A DNA stretch of 64,000 nt from Streptomyces sp. NBC_00459 (GTDB lineage Bacteria > Actinomycetota > Actinomycetes > Streptomycetales > Streptomycetaceae): contig NZ_CP107903.1 of the NCBI RefSeq assembly GCF_036013955.1, positions 7,626,001 through 7,690,000 of the forward strand, read 5' to 3'. Numbering within the stretch: the stretch's first letter is position 1; each line of letters begins with the position of its first letter. The notes beneath the pieces were generated by a model. It ran no database searches. It saw only the letters and a program-made list of their open reading frames with translations, and was not told the origin of the DNA. Below, in pieces: positions 17,242 through 26,206 of this stretch. The translations under genes and the position numbers were made by a program.

Positions 17242-17793
17242 GTGACGTCGTCCTTCGAGTTCCACACATACCCACCGCGCCTCTCCGACGCGGAGCGCGA
17301 CAGGGCGCTGAAGGCACTCCGGGAAGGGGTGGCTCTGGGCCGGCTCTCGCACGACACGTTCATCCGGCGCATGGAACTGGCGCTGGCCGCCCGCCGCTCC
17401 GACGAACTGGCCGTCCTCACCGCCGACCTGCCCACCGAGAAGCGCCTCTCCCGTCTGGTGTTCGGGACGGTCGAAGCGGTCTCCGGCTTCACGGTACGAC
17501 TGCGCAGGGCCTGGCAGGCCGAACGGCTCCCCAAGCTGCTGCTGCCCCACCCCGGCAACGGCCACCCGCTGCGCATAGGACGCGACCCCGCCAACGGACT
17601 GCGGCTCACCCACGAGACGGTCTCGCGCGTCCACGCCGAACTCCGGCGCCAGGGCGGCCTGTGGGTGCTGCGCGACCTCGGTTCGACCAACGGTACGACG
17701 GTCAACGGGCGTCGCGTGATCGGCGCGGCCGTCGTCCGGGACGGCGACCAGATCGGCTTCGGGCACATGGCGTTCCGCCTCTCGGCGGAGTGA
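17242..17793 (+). CDS. DUF1707-FHA domain protein
   Basis: 183 residues. Residues about 10-62 form a DUF1707 (SHOCT-like) domain (RLSDAERDRALKALREG and GRLSHDTFIRRMELALAARRSDEL), and about 105-180 an FHA phosphothreonine-binding domain with its hallmark residues GRDPANGLRL, SRVHAEL and DLGSTNGTTVNG. FHA proteins read Ser/Thr kinase signals. The start GTG 17242 is inferred from where homology begins. There is no ribosome site, and GACAAT at 17229-17234 stands about 7 bases before it, so the mRNA may be leaderless. Confidence 0.85.
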   Translation: MTSSFEFHTYPPRLSDAERDRALKALREGVALGRLSHDTFIRRMELALAARRSDELAVLTADLPTEKRLSRLVFGTVEAVSGFTVRLRRAWQAERLPKLLLPHPGNGHPLRIGRDPANGLRLTHETVSRVHAELRRQGGLWVLRDLGSTNGTTVNGRRVIGAAVVRDGDQIGFGHMAFRLSAE

Positions 17794-17848
17794 AAGCGCT
17801 TCCGCGGGCGTTGCCTCGTCGGAGCAACTCACTTTGCGTGCCGTGGTG

Positions 17849-17876
17849 TTGACGTGACCCGTCAGTCGTGACTGAC
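17849..17876 (+). promoter_or_regulatory. Putative promoter with inverted-repeat operator
   Basis: TTGACG (17849-17854) resembles a -35 box. GTCAGTC-GT-GACTGAC (17861-17876), a 7-bp inverted repeat with a 2-bp spacer, covers the spacer and -10 area. It lies about 45 bp upstream of the M14 carboxypeptidase-SSI pair and may control it. Confidence 0.45.
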
Positions 17877-17918
17877 TGTGCGTGCGCCATGTACCCCAAG
17901 TGAACCGACGGCCCCGCT

Positions 17919-19283
17919 GTGGAGGTTGCCCTGTCGCCGCTCCTCCGCTATCCGTCCGTGGACGAGCTGGCCGACCGGGCCGCCGCACTCGTCGCCCGTC
18001 ACCCCGCCGACGCCCGGCTGCGCACCGTGGGCACCTCGCGCGCGGGCACACCCCTGTTGCTGCTCTCCGTGGGACACGGCAGCCGTCACGCCCTGATCGT
18101 CGCCGGGCCGCACGCCAATGAGCCCGTGGGCGGCGCGACCGCCCTCCGGCTGGCCGAACGGGCCCTCGCCGACCCCGGACCGACCGTCCGCGCGGACGCC
18201 ACCTGGAACCTCCTGCTGTGCCTCGATCCCGACGGCTCCCGCCGCAACGAGGGCTGGCTCGCGGGTCCCTACACCCTCGGCCACTACTTCCGGAACTTCT
18301 TCCGGCCCGGCTTCCTGGAACAGCCCGAATGGCTGCCCGACGGCGCGGCCGGGGCCGCCCTGCCGGAGACCCGCGCGCTGCTCGCCCTGCAGGACGAACT
18401 GCGGCCGTTCTTCCAGTGCTCGCTGCACGGCGTCGACGTCGGCGGCGCCTTCGTGGAACTCACCCGGGACCTGCCGGGCCTCCCGCAGCGCGTCGCCGAG
18501 ACGGCGGCACGGCTCGGCATCCCGCGCGAGCTGGGCGCGTTCGACACCCTGTACTGGCCCAGGCTGGGACCCGCCGTGCACCGGATACCGCCGCCGAGGC
18601 GTGGCGATCTGGCCGCCGCCATCACGGAGGCCGCCGTCGAGTCGACCTGGTTCCATCCGCACCGGCACGGCACCGTGACGGCGATCGTCGAGGCACCCAT
18701 GTGGGGCGTGGCAGCCGTGGAGGACGACACGCGTCCCGTCGACGCCGACGCGGTGCTGCGCACCGTCAGCCACACGCTGCGGCACGACACGCGGTTTCTG
18801 GAGGTGGTCCTGGGGCGGTTGCGGCCCCACCTCGCGCTCGTGCCGGACGCGGACCGTCTCCTCGCCCCGGTGGACGACTACCTACTGGTCTGCCCCGGTC
18901 TCGCCGACGCCTGGGACCCCGACACGGACGACGGCACCGCGCACCGGCTGCCACCGCTCGGCAACGCCCACCTGGCCACCCTGCGCATCGCCGGGCGGCG
19001 GTTGGCGCTGCGTACGGCGGGGCTGCTGCACCAGCTGGCGCGCGGCGCCGGGCCGGGGGCCGCAGACGTCCTGTGCGCGCTCGACCGGCTGATCGACGAG
19101 TGGTGCGCCGACTACCGCGACGGCTGCGGGGCGCGCTGGATACCGGTCGCCCGTCAGGCGGAGTACCAGTCCCGGGTGGCGCTCGCCGCGTTCGAACTGG
19201 CGGGCCGCAGCACGCGCGCGGGCTCACGTTCGGGTGAGCCGGGCTGGGGTGCGGGGACCGCGGTGCCGATGCACAGGGAATGA
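17919..19283 (+). CDS. M14 family zinc carboxypeptidase
   Basis: 454 residues. The zinc site is His65-x-x-Glu68 (GPHANEP) with the distal His in SLHGVDVGG; the catalytic Glu is in AIVEAPMWG. This is the M14 (carboxypeptidase A / gamma-D-glutamyl-L-diamino acid peptidase) arrangement, but no signal peptide is present, so it probably acts in the cytoplasm on small peptides or conjugates. The start at GTG 17919 is weakly supported. A paralogue at 19780 lies on the opposite strand (shared RYPSVxEL, VGxSRAG, HANEP, LHGxDVGG). Its stop overlaps the ATG of the SSI gene (ATGA), so the two are co-translated. Confidence 0.87.
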   Translation: MEVALSPLLRYPSVDELADRAAALVARHPADARLRTVGTSRAGTPLLLLSVGHGSRHALIVAGPHANEPVGGATALRLAERALADPGPTVRADATWNLLLCLDPDGSRRNEGWLAGPYTLGHYFRNFFRPGFLEQPEWLPDGAAGAALPETRALLALQDELRPFFQCSLHGVDVGGAFVELTRDLPGLPQRVAETAARLGIPRELGAFDTLYWPRLGPAVHRIPPPRRGDLAAAITEAAVESTWFHPHRHGTVTAIVEAPMWGVAAVEDDTRPVDADAVLRTVSHTLRHDTRFLEVVLGRLRPHLALVPDADRLLAPVDDYLLVCPGLADAWDPDTDDGTAHRLPPLGNAHLATLRIAGRRLALRTAGLLHQLARGAGPGAADVLCALDRLIDEWCADYRDGCGARWIPVARQAEYQSRVALAAFELAGRSTRAGSRSGEPGWGAGTAVPMHRE

Positions 19284-19735
19284 CCCACACGATCAGCACC
19301 GGCAACACGATCAGGCCCGCCCGGATCATCAGGCCCGTCCCCGCCGCGCGAGCGGTACACGGTGCCCTGCTGGCCGTCGGCCTCCTCCTCGCGGGCTCCA
19401 CCCCGGCCCAGGCGGCTCCCCAGGAGGACGCCCGGGGCAACTGGCTCTACGTCACCGTCAGCCGCGGCGAGCCGGGCGGCGACACCCGCGGCACGCTCGT
19501 GCTGTGCGACCCGCCCCTGGGCCACGCGCAGGCGGCTCGCGCCTGCGCGGAACTCGCCGCGGCGGACGGCGACATCGGTGGCATCCCGCCGAGGAAGACC
19601 CTCTGCCCGATGCTCTACTCGCCCGTCACCGTGCACGCGGAGGGCGAGTGGAACGGCCGCCCGCTGGAGTACGACAGGACCTTCTCCAACGGGTGCGAAC
19701 TGGGGGCGAGGACCGGCGCGGTGTTCGCCCTGTAG
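19280..19735 (+). CDS. Subtilisin inhibitor-like protein (SSI, family I16)
   Basis: 151-residue secreted protease inhibitor. The signal peptide ends near AQA-APQED (about 46). The mature domain has the SSI pattern: LYVTVSRG, four Cys (76, 89, 109, 139) spaced for two disulfides, the reactive loop CPMLYSP (109-115) with P1 Met111 and P1' Leu112, and RTFSNGCE near the end. SSI itself has CPMVYDP with P1 Met, so this should inhibit subtilisin-like enzymes. Its ATG overlaps the stop of the carboxypeptidase gene. The coupling of an exported inhibitor to an apparently cytoplasmic peptidase is odd. A subtilase is encoded at 2196. Confidence 0.9.
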   Translation: MTHTISTGNTIRPARIIRPVPAARAVHGALLAVGLLLAGSTPAQAAPQEDARGNWLYVTVSRGEPGGDTRGTLVLCDPPLGHAQAARACAELAAADGDIGGIPPRKTLCPMLYSPVTVHAEGEWNGRPLEYDRTFSNGCELGARTGAVFAL

Positions 19736-19779
19736 AGCCTCATCGGGGGCGCTCCGAAGCGGCGAACGGTTTCGCCTGT

Positions 19780-21051
19780 CTATCTCCGAGGCGCGCCCTC
19801 GCGCGCGTGCCGCGCCGCGGCCACCACCGTGCGGGCCTGGTGCTCGACCTGATGCTCCAGGGGCACCCAGCGCGCGCGGAAGCGGTCCATGAAGGCCTCG
19901 CTCCAGGACGCGACCAGGTGTTCGAGGTGCGGTGCCGCGCGGTCGTCGGTCTCCCGCAGGACCCGCAGCAGCATCGCGGCGGCGCGCAGCGGCAGCCTCC
20001 GGCCGAATGCGTCCACGCTGCCGACGTACGCCATCGTCGTGTCGGCGGGCGGCGTGTGCGTCCAGTCGGCGGCCAGTCCGGGAACCAGCTCCAGCGCCCA
20101 CTGGGCGGCCCGCAACAGGGGCCCCTCGGCCCCCGTCAGCCGGGGCAGCGCGTCGGCGAGGACCCGTTCGACCTCCACCCCGTCCCGCAACAGCCGGCCC
20201 GCCAGCCGCCGTATCGCCGCCGCCGGCGCGGGGTGCGGGGCCGGGTCGTCCACCAGGTCGCTCGCCCACATCGGCACCTCGACGACCGCCGTCAGACCGC
20301 CGTAGCGGTGGGCGTGGTACCAGGTGCTGTGCCGGGCGTCGTCCGGCATGCTCGGGTACGCCGCGTCCGAGCCCGGCGCCGGCATCACGTGCACGCCGGG
20401 CCCCGACGCGGGCCAGCCCGCCGCGTCCGAGGCACCCGTCTCCACCGGGATGTGCAGCTCCGCCGCCGACTTGGCGAACGGCTCGGCGAGCCCGGGGACG
20501 TCCTTCGTCAGCTGCACCCAGCTGCCCCCCACGTCGGTGCCGTGCAGGGTGACCTGGAGGTAGGGGCGCAGTTCGTCGATGACACCGGTCAGGGCGCGGG
20601 TCTCCGGCGGCAGCCGGTCGGGCGGCAGCACGGAGGGCGCCCACTCGGGCTGCTCGGGCCCGGCGGGCCGGTAGAAGCCGAGGTGGTAGTCGAGCAGGGT
20701 GCGCGGCGACGGCGTGACGTGCAGGCTGGCCCCGTCCGGGTCGGCGCACAGCAGGAAGTGCCAGGAGGTGCCCGACCGCAACTCGCGGTCGTGCACGGCC
20801 CGTGCCGCGAGCGACAGGAGCGTGGAGCCGCCCGTGGGCTCGTTGGCGTGGGCGCCCGCGACGACGAGCACGGCATGTCGTGCGTGGCCCACGGACAGCA
20901 GATACAGAGGCCGTCCGGCGCGGGAGGAGCCCACCTGCCTGAAGGTGCACAGGCCGGGCCGGTGAGCCGCCAGCGCCCGGGCGGACGAGACGAGTTCGTT
21001 CACACTGGGGTAGCGCTGCTCCGGCAGGAGACTCACCCCCGTCTGGTCCAT
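19780..21051 (-). CDS. M14 family zinc carboxypeptidase, paralogue
   Basis: 423 residues (432 if ATG 21078 is used). It has the same zinc site as the neighbour at 17919: HANEPTGG, distal His in TLHGTDVGG and catalytic Glu in TAVVEVPMWA. Both proteins share the N-terminal RYPSVNEL and the C-terminal RWVPLEHQVEHQ / RWIPVARQAEYQ, so they arose by duplication; one copy was inverted. No signal peptide is seen. I chose ATG 21051 by comparison with the paralogue; neither start has a strong ribosome site. It converges on the SSI gene with about 45 bp between. Confidence 0.85.
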   Translation of the reverse strand: MDQTGVSLLPEQRYPSVNELVSSARALAAHRPGLCTFRQVGSSRAGRPLYLLSVGHARHAVLVVAGAHANEPTGGSTLLSLAARAVHDRELRSGTSWHFLLCADPDGASLHVTPSPRTLLDYHLGFYRPAGPEQPEWAPSVLPPDRLPPETRALTGVIDELRPYLQVTLHGTDVGGSWVQLTKDVPGLAEPFAKSAAELHIPVETGASDAAGWPASGPGVHVMPAPGSDAAYPSMPDDARHSTWYHAHRYGGLTAVVEVPMWASDLVDDPAPHPAPAAAIRRLAGRLLRDGVEVERVLADALPRLTGAEGPLLRAAQWALELVPGLAADWTHTPPADTTMAYVGSVDAFGRRLPLRAAAMLLRVLRETDDRAAPHLEHLVASWSEAFMDRFRARWVPLEHQVEHQARTVVAAARHAREGAPRR

Positions 21052-21384
21052 CCTGCGTCGCAATCCGCAGTACCCCATGGCGTCCAGGAACTGTCAAGGA
21101 GGTGGCGGGGGCGGCTCCAGGGGGCGCCAAGGAGCATTCACCGCCGACGGGACCGCACGGCAGGGGCGTCTGCCGTGCGGGACGGCCGCACACCGCCCGC
21201 CGAGGGCGCGTACGCGGGCCATCGGCGGGGTGCGAAGAGGGCGACGCCGCTCACCACTACGCGCCGGTGGTCCCGTGTGGGCGCCGGGAGCGCGCGCCTC
21301 TGTACGCCGGGCGCATGGGTGCTTGCAAAGGCGTGCGGCGCAGTGTTCACGCCCCCCCGCTCCCGCTCCCGCTCCCTCGCCCTC
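21052..21384. other. 333-bp intergenic region, no gene supported
   Basis: It lies between the carboxypeptidase start and the end of treY. The treY-proximal side has a pyrimidine-rich run with three GCTCCC units (about 21357-21375). A 6-bp-arm hairpin GTGCGG/CCGCAC lies at 21175-21191. I see no coding signal; the region should hold the end of the treY transcript and the carboxypeptidase promoter. Confidence 0.45.
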
Positions 21385-23775
21385 TCACTCCTCGCCGACA
21401 CGCTCCAGCAGTGCCACCGGCAGCCGCGCGAAAAGCTCCGCCACGCGCGCGTGCCCGGTGAACTCCCGCTCCGGAGACAGCAGATCGGCCCACCGGCCCG
21501 GCGGCAGCGGCAACCGTGTGTCGAGCCAGCCGCCCGAGTCGGCCAGCCTCAGGGACAGCCGGGTCACCGCCGTGACCACCTCCCCCGAGCGCGCGAACGC
21601 CGCACAGTGCGCCGCCGCCGGACCCTCCGCGACGAGCGGCGTGTACGTCGCCGTGTCGCCGAACACCGCCGGGCGCCGTGCGCGCAGCCGCAGTGCCGTC
21701 GCCGTCAGCTCGTCCTTCTCGCCGGGAGCCTCGGGAGGGAACCGGACGGGACGGCGGTTGTCCGGGTCCACCAGGGCCCGGTACTCGCTCTCCGTGCCCT
21801 GATAGAGGTCCGGAACGCCCGGCATCGTCAGATGGACCAGGGCCGAGCCCAGGACGTTCGACCGGACATGGGGCTCCAGGACGCTCCGCAGCGCGGCCAC
21901 GTGCTCGCCGGGCGCCCCGCACGGGCCCGCCGCCACGAATGCCGCCACCGCCTCCTCGTACGCCGGTTCCTGCTCCGTCCAGGCGGTGTGCAGGCCCGCC
22001 TCCCGGACGTGCTTCAGCAGGGCGCCCTGGAGGCGCTCACTGTCCGCCGGTCCCAGGCCGAAGGCCGTCTGCCAGGCCGCCCACGCCAACTGGGCGTCGG
22101 GCACGCCCTCACCGGCACGCGTGACCTCCGCGAGGACGTCGGCCCAGCGCTGCGGGCACTCGGTGAGCACGGCCAGAGCCGCGCGTACGTCGGCGCTGCG
22201 CTTCGTGTCGTGCGTCGACAGCACCGTCCCCGTGGCCGGCCAGTCGCGCTGCACGCGCGCGCAGTAGGCGTGGAAGTCCTCCGGGGACACCGCGGGACCG
22301 CCCGGGCTGCCGCCGACCTCGTTCGCCGACAGCAGCGGCACATACCGGTAGAACGCCGTGTCCTCCACGGACTTGGCCCGCAGCGCCGACGAGGTCTGCG
22401 CGAACCGGTCCCGGAACTCCCCATGCCCGGGCCCGTCCGCGTCGCGGCCCTGCCCGAGCAGCAGGTCCCGTACGACGTCCACGGCCCCGGCCTCCTCCGG
22501 GACGACGAACGCCTGCCGGGCCTCCGCGGCGGCCTCCTCGGTGACCACGGAGGCCGTGTCCCCGGGCGTGTAGGGACGGTAGACCTCCATGCGGACCAGC
22601 AGCTCGCGCAGCGCGGTACGCAGGGCCCAGGGGGCGCGGTCGCGCAGCGCGGGGTCCTGGGAGGCGGCGCAGAGACGGTTCGCCACGCGGGTCAGCCGGT
22701 CCACCTCGGTGGCCAGCTCGTGCGTCACCACCTTGTACGCGGCCCGCCGTACCGTCGCCTCCCAGTGCCCGCCCCGGTCGGCCTGAGGAGCCGCGAACCG
22801 CCGGTACTGGCCGAGGAGTTCGCCCACGCCCGCCGGATCCGTGAACAGGCCGTCCACGTGCCGCAGGGCGTCGTAGCCGGTGGTCCCCGCGACCGGCCAG
22901 CCCGCAGGCAGGTGCTCCCCGTCGGCCAGGATCTTCTCGACCACCGTCCAGCGGCCCCCGCTCGCCTCGTGCAGCCGGCGCAGATACCCGCCCGGGTCCG
23001 CGAGCCCGTCCGGGTGGTCGACCCGCAGCCCGTCCACCACCCCGTCGGCGAGCAGCTCCAGCAGCTTCCCGTGTGTCGCCGCGAACACCTCGGGGTCCTC
23101 GACCCGCACCCCGATCAGCTCCGAGATGCTGAAGAAGCGCCGGTAGTTGAGCTCGGTGCGTGCCAGCCGCCACCACGCCGGGCGGTACCACTGGGCGTCG
23201 ACGAGCTGCGGCAGCGGCAGCTCCTCGGTGCCCTCGCGCAACGGGAACACATGGTCGTAGTAGCGCAGTACGTGGCCGTCGTACCCCAGGTGCGCGTCCC
23301 GCCACCGCTCGACCTTCAACAGGTCCCACACCTCGCCGAGCGGCTGCCCGAGCACCGGCAGCAGCAGGCGCCCGTCCTGCGCCTCCCAGTCGATGTCGAA
23401 CCACCGCGCGTACGGCGAGCCCGGGCCCTCCCGGAGCACCTCCCACAGGGGGCGGTTGTGACGCGGGGACATGGCCATGTGGTTGGGCACGATGTCCGCG
23501 ACCAGGCCGAGACCGTGCTCCCGCGCGGTGTGCGCGAGCGCGCGCAGCCCCTCCTCGCCGCCGAGTTCACCGCGCACGCGCGTGTGGTCCACGACGTCGT
23601 AGCCGTGCGTCGAACCCGGGACGGACTCCAGGAACGGTGACAGATGCAGATGCGAGACGCCGAGCGAGGCCAGATACGGCACAGCGGCCGCCGCGGCACC
23701 GAACGGGAACGCGGGCTGGAGTTGCAGCCGATAGGTCGCCGTGGGCACGACCGGGTCAGGACGCTCAGGTGTCAT
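21385..23775 (-). CDS. treY: Malto-oligosyltrehalose synthase
   Basis: 796-residue GH13 isomerase that converts the reducing end of maltodextrins into a trehalose unit for TreZ. It begins PTATYRLQLQPAFPFG, typical of TreY, and shows VADIVPNHMA, the nucleophile Asp in GLRVDHPDGLADP, the Glu of WTVVEKILADGE and the Asp of STHDTKRSADVRA. The length is normal. Start ATG 23775. A perfect palindromic hairpin separates it from glgX upstream on the same strand, so TreY may have its own promoter or be attenuated. Confidence 0.94.
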   Translation of the reverse strand: MTPERPDPVVPTATYRLQLQPAFPFGAAAAAVPYLASLGVSHLHLSPFLESVPGSTHGYDVVDHTRVRGELGGEEGLRALAHTAREHGLGLVADIVPNHMAMSPRHNRPLWEVLREGPGSPYARWFDIDWEAQDGRLLLPVLGQPLGEVWDLLKVERWRDAHLGYDGHVLRYYDHVFPLREGTEELPLPQLVDAQWYRPAWWRLARTELNYRRFFSISELIGVRVEDPEVFAATHGKLLELLADGVVDGLRVDHPDGLADPGGYLRRLHEASGGRWTVVEKILADGEHLPAGWPVAGTTGYDALRHVDGLFTDPAGVGELLGQYRRFAAPQADRGGHWEATVRRAAYKVVTHELATEVDRLTRVANRLCAASQDPALRDRAPWALRTALRELLVRMEVYRPYTPGDTASVVTEEAAAEARQAFVVPEEAGAVDVVRDLLLGQGRDADGPGHGEFRDRFAQTSSALRAKSVEDTAFYRYVPLLSANEVGGSPGGPAVSPEDFHAYCARVQRDWPATGTVLSTHDTKRSADVRAALAVLTECPQRWADVLAEVTRAGEGVPDAQLAWAAWQTAFGLGPADSERLQGALLKHVREAGLHTAWTEQEPAYEEAVAAFVAAGPCGAPGEHVAALRSVLEPHVRSNVLGSALVHLTMPGVPDLYQGTESEYRALVDPDNRRPVRFPPEAPGEKDELTATALRLRARRPAVFGDTATYTPLVAEGPAAAHCAAFARSGEVVTAVTRLSLRLADSGGWLDTRLPLPPGRWADLLSPEREFTGHARVAELFARLPVALLERVGEE

Positions 23776-23840
23776 GGGAACCTACGTACCCGCCCCACCG
23801 CCTTTCGTGTCATCGACTCCCGCACACGGCCGTCGAAAAC

Positions 23841-23866
23841 GGCCCTCCACGCGCGCGTGGAGGGCC
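23841..23866 (-). terminator. Perfect 26-bp palindromic hairpin between glgX and treY
   Basis: Two 13-base arms (23841-23853 and 23854-23866) are fully complementary with no spacer. The site is 20 bp downstream of the glgX stop and about 65 bp before treY, fitting a rho-independent-type terminator without a U run or an mRNA-stabilising hairpin. Confidence 0.75.
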
Positions 23867-23886
23867 GCAGGGGGCCGTGAGAAGGA

Positions 23887-26016
23887 CTACGCCGGGCGTT
23901 GCAGCACCGTCAGGCTGTGGTCCACCAGGGTCAGGCGGTCGCCCGCCGCCACCTTCGCGCCCGTACCCGGTGCCACGCCCTCCGGGCGGGCCGTGTCGAT
24001 CACGACCTGCCACTGACGGCCGTGGTTGACCGGTACCACGAACTCCAGGGTCTTCGGCGAGGCGTTGAACATCAGCAGGAACGAGTCGTCGGCGATGCGC
24101 TCCCCGCGGGAATCCGGCTCCGAGATGGCGTTGCCGTTGAGGAACACGCTCATCGCGCCCGCCTGCGCCGAGTTCCAGTCGCGCTGGACCATCTCCTCGC
24201 CCGCCGGAGTGAACCAGGCGATGTCCGACAGATCGTCGTGGGTGCCCTCCACGGGGCGGCCGTGGAAGAAGCGGCGCCTGCGGAAGACCGGGTGGTCCTT
24301 GCGCAGCCACACCATCGCGCGCGTGAACTCCAGCAGTTCGGCGGAGCCGGGAGCGGCTTCGTCGCCCTCGCCCGGCCACGGGACCCAGGAGATCTCGTTG
24401 TCCTGGCAGTACGCGTTGTTGTTGCCGCCCTGGGTGCGCGCGAACTCGTCGCCGTGGCTGATCATCGGCACGCCCTGGGACAGCATCAGTGTCGCGATGA
24501 AGTTCCGCAGCTGGCGCGCCCGCAGCGCCAGGACGTCGGGGTCGTCGGTCTCGCCCTCCGCGCCGCAGTTCCAGGACCGGTTGTGGCTCTCGCCGTCCCG
24601 GTTGTCCTCGCCGTTGGCCTCATTGCGCTTCTCGTGGTAGGACACCAGGTCGTTGAGCGTGAAACCGTCGTGGCACGTCACGAAGTTGATCGAGGCCAGC
24701 GGACGGCGGCCGTCGTCCTGATAGAGGTCCGAGGAGCCGGTGAGCCGGGACGCGAACTCCGCGAGCGTGCGCGGCTCGCCCCGCCACATGTCCCGCACGG
24801 TGTCGCGGTACATGCCGTTCCACTCGGTCCACAGCGGCGGGAAGTTGCCCACCTGGTAGCCGCCCTCGCCCACGTCCCACGGCTCGGCGATCAGCTTCAC
24901 CTGGGACACCACCGGGTCCTGCTGGACCAGGTCGAAGAACGACGACAGCCGGTCCACCTCGTGGAACTGCCGGGCCAGGGTGGCCGCGAGGTCGAAGCGG
25001 AAGCCGTCGACGTGCATCTCGGTGACCCAGTAGCGCAGCGAGTCCATGATCATCTGGAGCACGTGCGGGGACCGCATGAGCAGCGAGTTCCCGGTGCCCG
25101 TGGTGTCCATGTAGTACCGCTGGTCCTCCATGAGCCGGTAGTACTGCGCGTTGTCGATGCCCTTGAAGGACAGCGTCGGGCCGAGGTGGTTGCCCTCCGC
25201 GGTGTGGTTGTAGACCACGTCCAGGATGACCTCGATGCCGGCCTCGTGCAGCGCCCGCACCGCCGACTTGAACTCCAGGACCTGCTGGCCGCGGTCGCCC
25301 CAGGAGGCGTACGCGTTGTGCGGGGCGAAGAAGCCGATCGTGTTGTAGCCCCAGTAGTTGTTCAGGCCCATGTCCACCAGCCGGTGGTCGTTCACGAACT
25401 GGTGGACCGGCATCAGTTCCAGGGCCGTGACGCCGAGTCCGGTCAGATGTTCGATGATCGCGGGGTGGGCGAGTGCCGCGTAGGTGCCGCGCAGCTCCTC
25501 GGGCAGCGCCGGGTGGCGCATCGTCAGGCCCTTCACATGGGCCTCGTAGATCACCGTGTGGTGGTACTCGGTGCGCGGGCGCCGGTCGTCACCCCAGTCG
25601 AAGTACGGGTTGACCACCACCGACGACATGGTGTGCGGCGCCGAGTCGAGATCGTTGCGCCGCTCGGGCTCGTCGAAGTGGTAGCCGTACACCTCCTCGC
25701 CCCAGGTGACCGAACCGCTGATCGCCTTCGCGTACGGATCGAGCAGCAGCTTCGCCGAGTTGGACCGCTGGCCGTGCTCGGGCGCGTACGGACCGTGCAC
25801 GCGGAAGCCGTACCGCTGCCCCGGCATCACCCCCGGCAGATACGCGTGCCGGACGAACGCGTCGCTCTCCCGCAGCTCCACCGCGGTTTCCGAGCCGTCG
25901 TCGTCGAGAAGACACAGCTCGACCCGGTCGGCGGCCTCCGAGAAGACCGCGAAATTGGTGCCGGCGCCGTCGTACGTGGCACCGAGTGGATACGCCTCTC
26001 CTGGCCAGACCTGCAT
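23887..26016 (-). CDS. glgX: Glycogen debranching enzyme GlgX
   Basis: 709-residue isoamylase-type GH13 enzyme that hydrolyses alpha-1,6 branches of glycogen, supplying linear maltodextrins to TreY/TreZ. It has an N-terminal CBM48 domain (1-130, PLGATYDGAGTNFAVFSEAA), catalytic Asp in GFRFDLAATLAR, Glu in LIAEPWDVG and Asp in TCHDGFTLNDL. Start ATG 26016 (MQVWPGEAYP), preceded by GAGAGAG; the open frame runs further upstream without protein-like sequence. It can substitute for TreX of the trehalose pathway. Confidence 0.94.
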   Translation of the reverse strand: MQVWPGEAYPLGATYDGAGTNFAVFSEAADRVELCLLDDDGSETAVELRESDAFVRHAYLPGVMPGQRYGFRVHGPYAPEHGQRSNSAKLLLDPYAKAISGSVTWGEEVYGYHFDEPERRNDLDSAPHTMSSVVVNPYFDWGDDRRPRTEYHHTVIYEAHVKGLTMRHPALPEELRGTYAALAHPAIIEHLTGLGVTALELMPVHQFVNDHRLVDMGLNNYWGYNTIGFFAPHNAYASWGDRGQQVLEFKSAVRALHEAGIEVILDVVYNHTAEGNHLGPTLSFKGIDNAQYYRLMEDQRYYMDTTGTGNSLLMRSPHVLQMIMDSLRYWVTEMHVDGFRFDLAATLARQFHEVDRLSSFFDLVQQDPVVSQVKLIAEPWDVGEGGYQVGNFPPLWTEWNGMYRDTVRDMWRGEPRTLAEFASRLTGSSDLYQDDGRRPLASINFVTCHDGFTLNDLVSYHEKRNEANGEDNRDGESHNRSWNCGAEGETDDPDVLALRARQLRNFIATLMLSQGVPMISHGDEFARTQGGNNNAYCQDNEISWVPWPGEGDEAAPGSAELLEFTRAMVWLRKDHPVFRRRRFFHGRPVEGTHDDLSDIAWFTPAGEEMVQRDWNSAQAGAMSVFLNGNAISEPDSRGERIADDSFLLMFNASPKTLEFVVPVNHGRQWQVVIDTARPEGVAPGTGAKVAAGDRLTLVDHSLTVLQRPA

Positions 26017-26206
26017 GCGCTCGACTCTCTCAGTTGTGGTCCGCCGCTGGGGCCGACTCCACTCCGAGTCTCCCCGAAAGTGATGGAACCACCTACGACT
26101 TACGTCCCTCTTACCGGTCGACCAGTGCGTACCCGCCCACGCGGGTATGTCAAAACTCTTCTTCTTCACGTACTCCCTGGGCTGTGAGGGGGAGTAAGGG
26201 GACAAC

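Noticed and set aside
19234..23640. Plus-strand open frame of 1468 codons
   Set aside because: It is antisense to the second M14 gene and TreY. The translation is Arg/Gly/Pro-rich without motifs, a normal effect of high GC.
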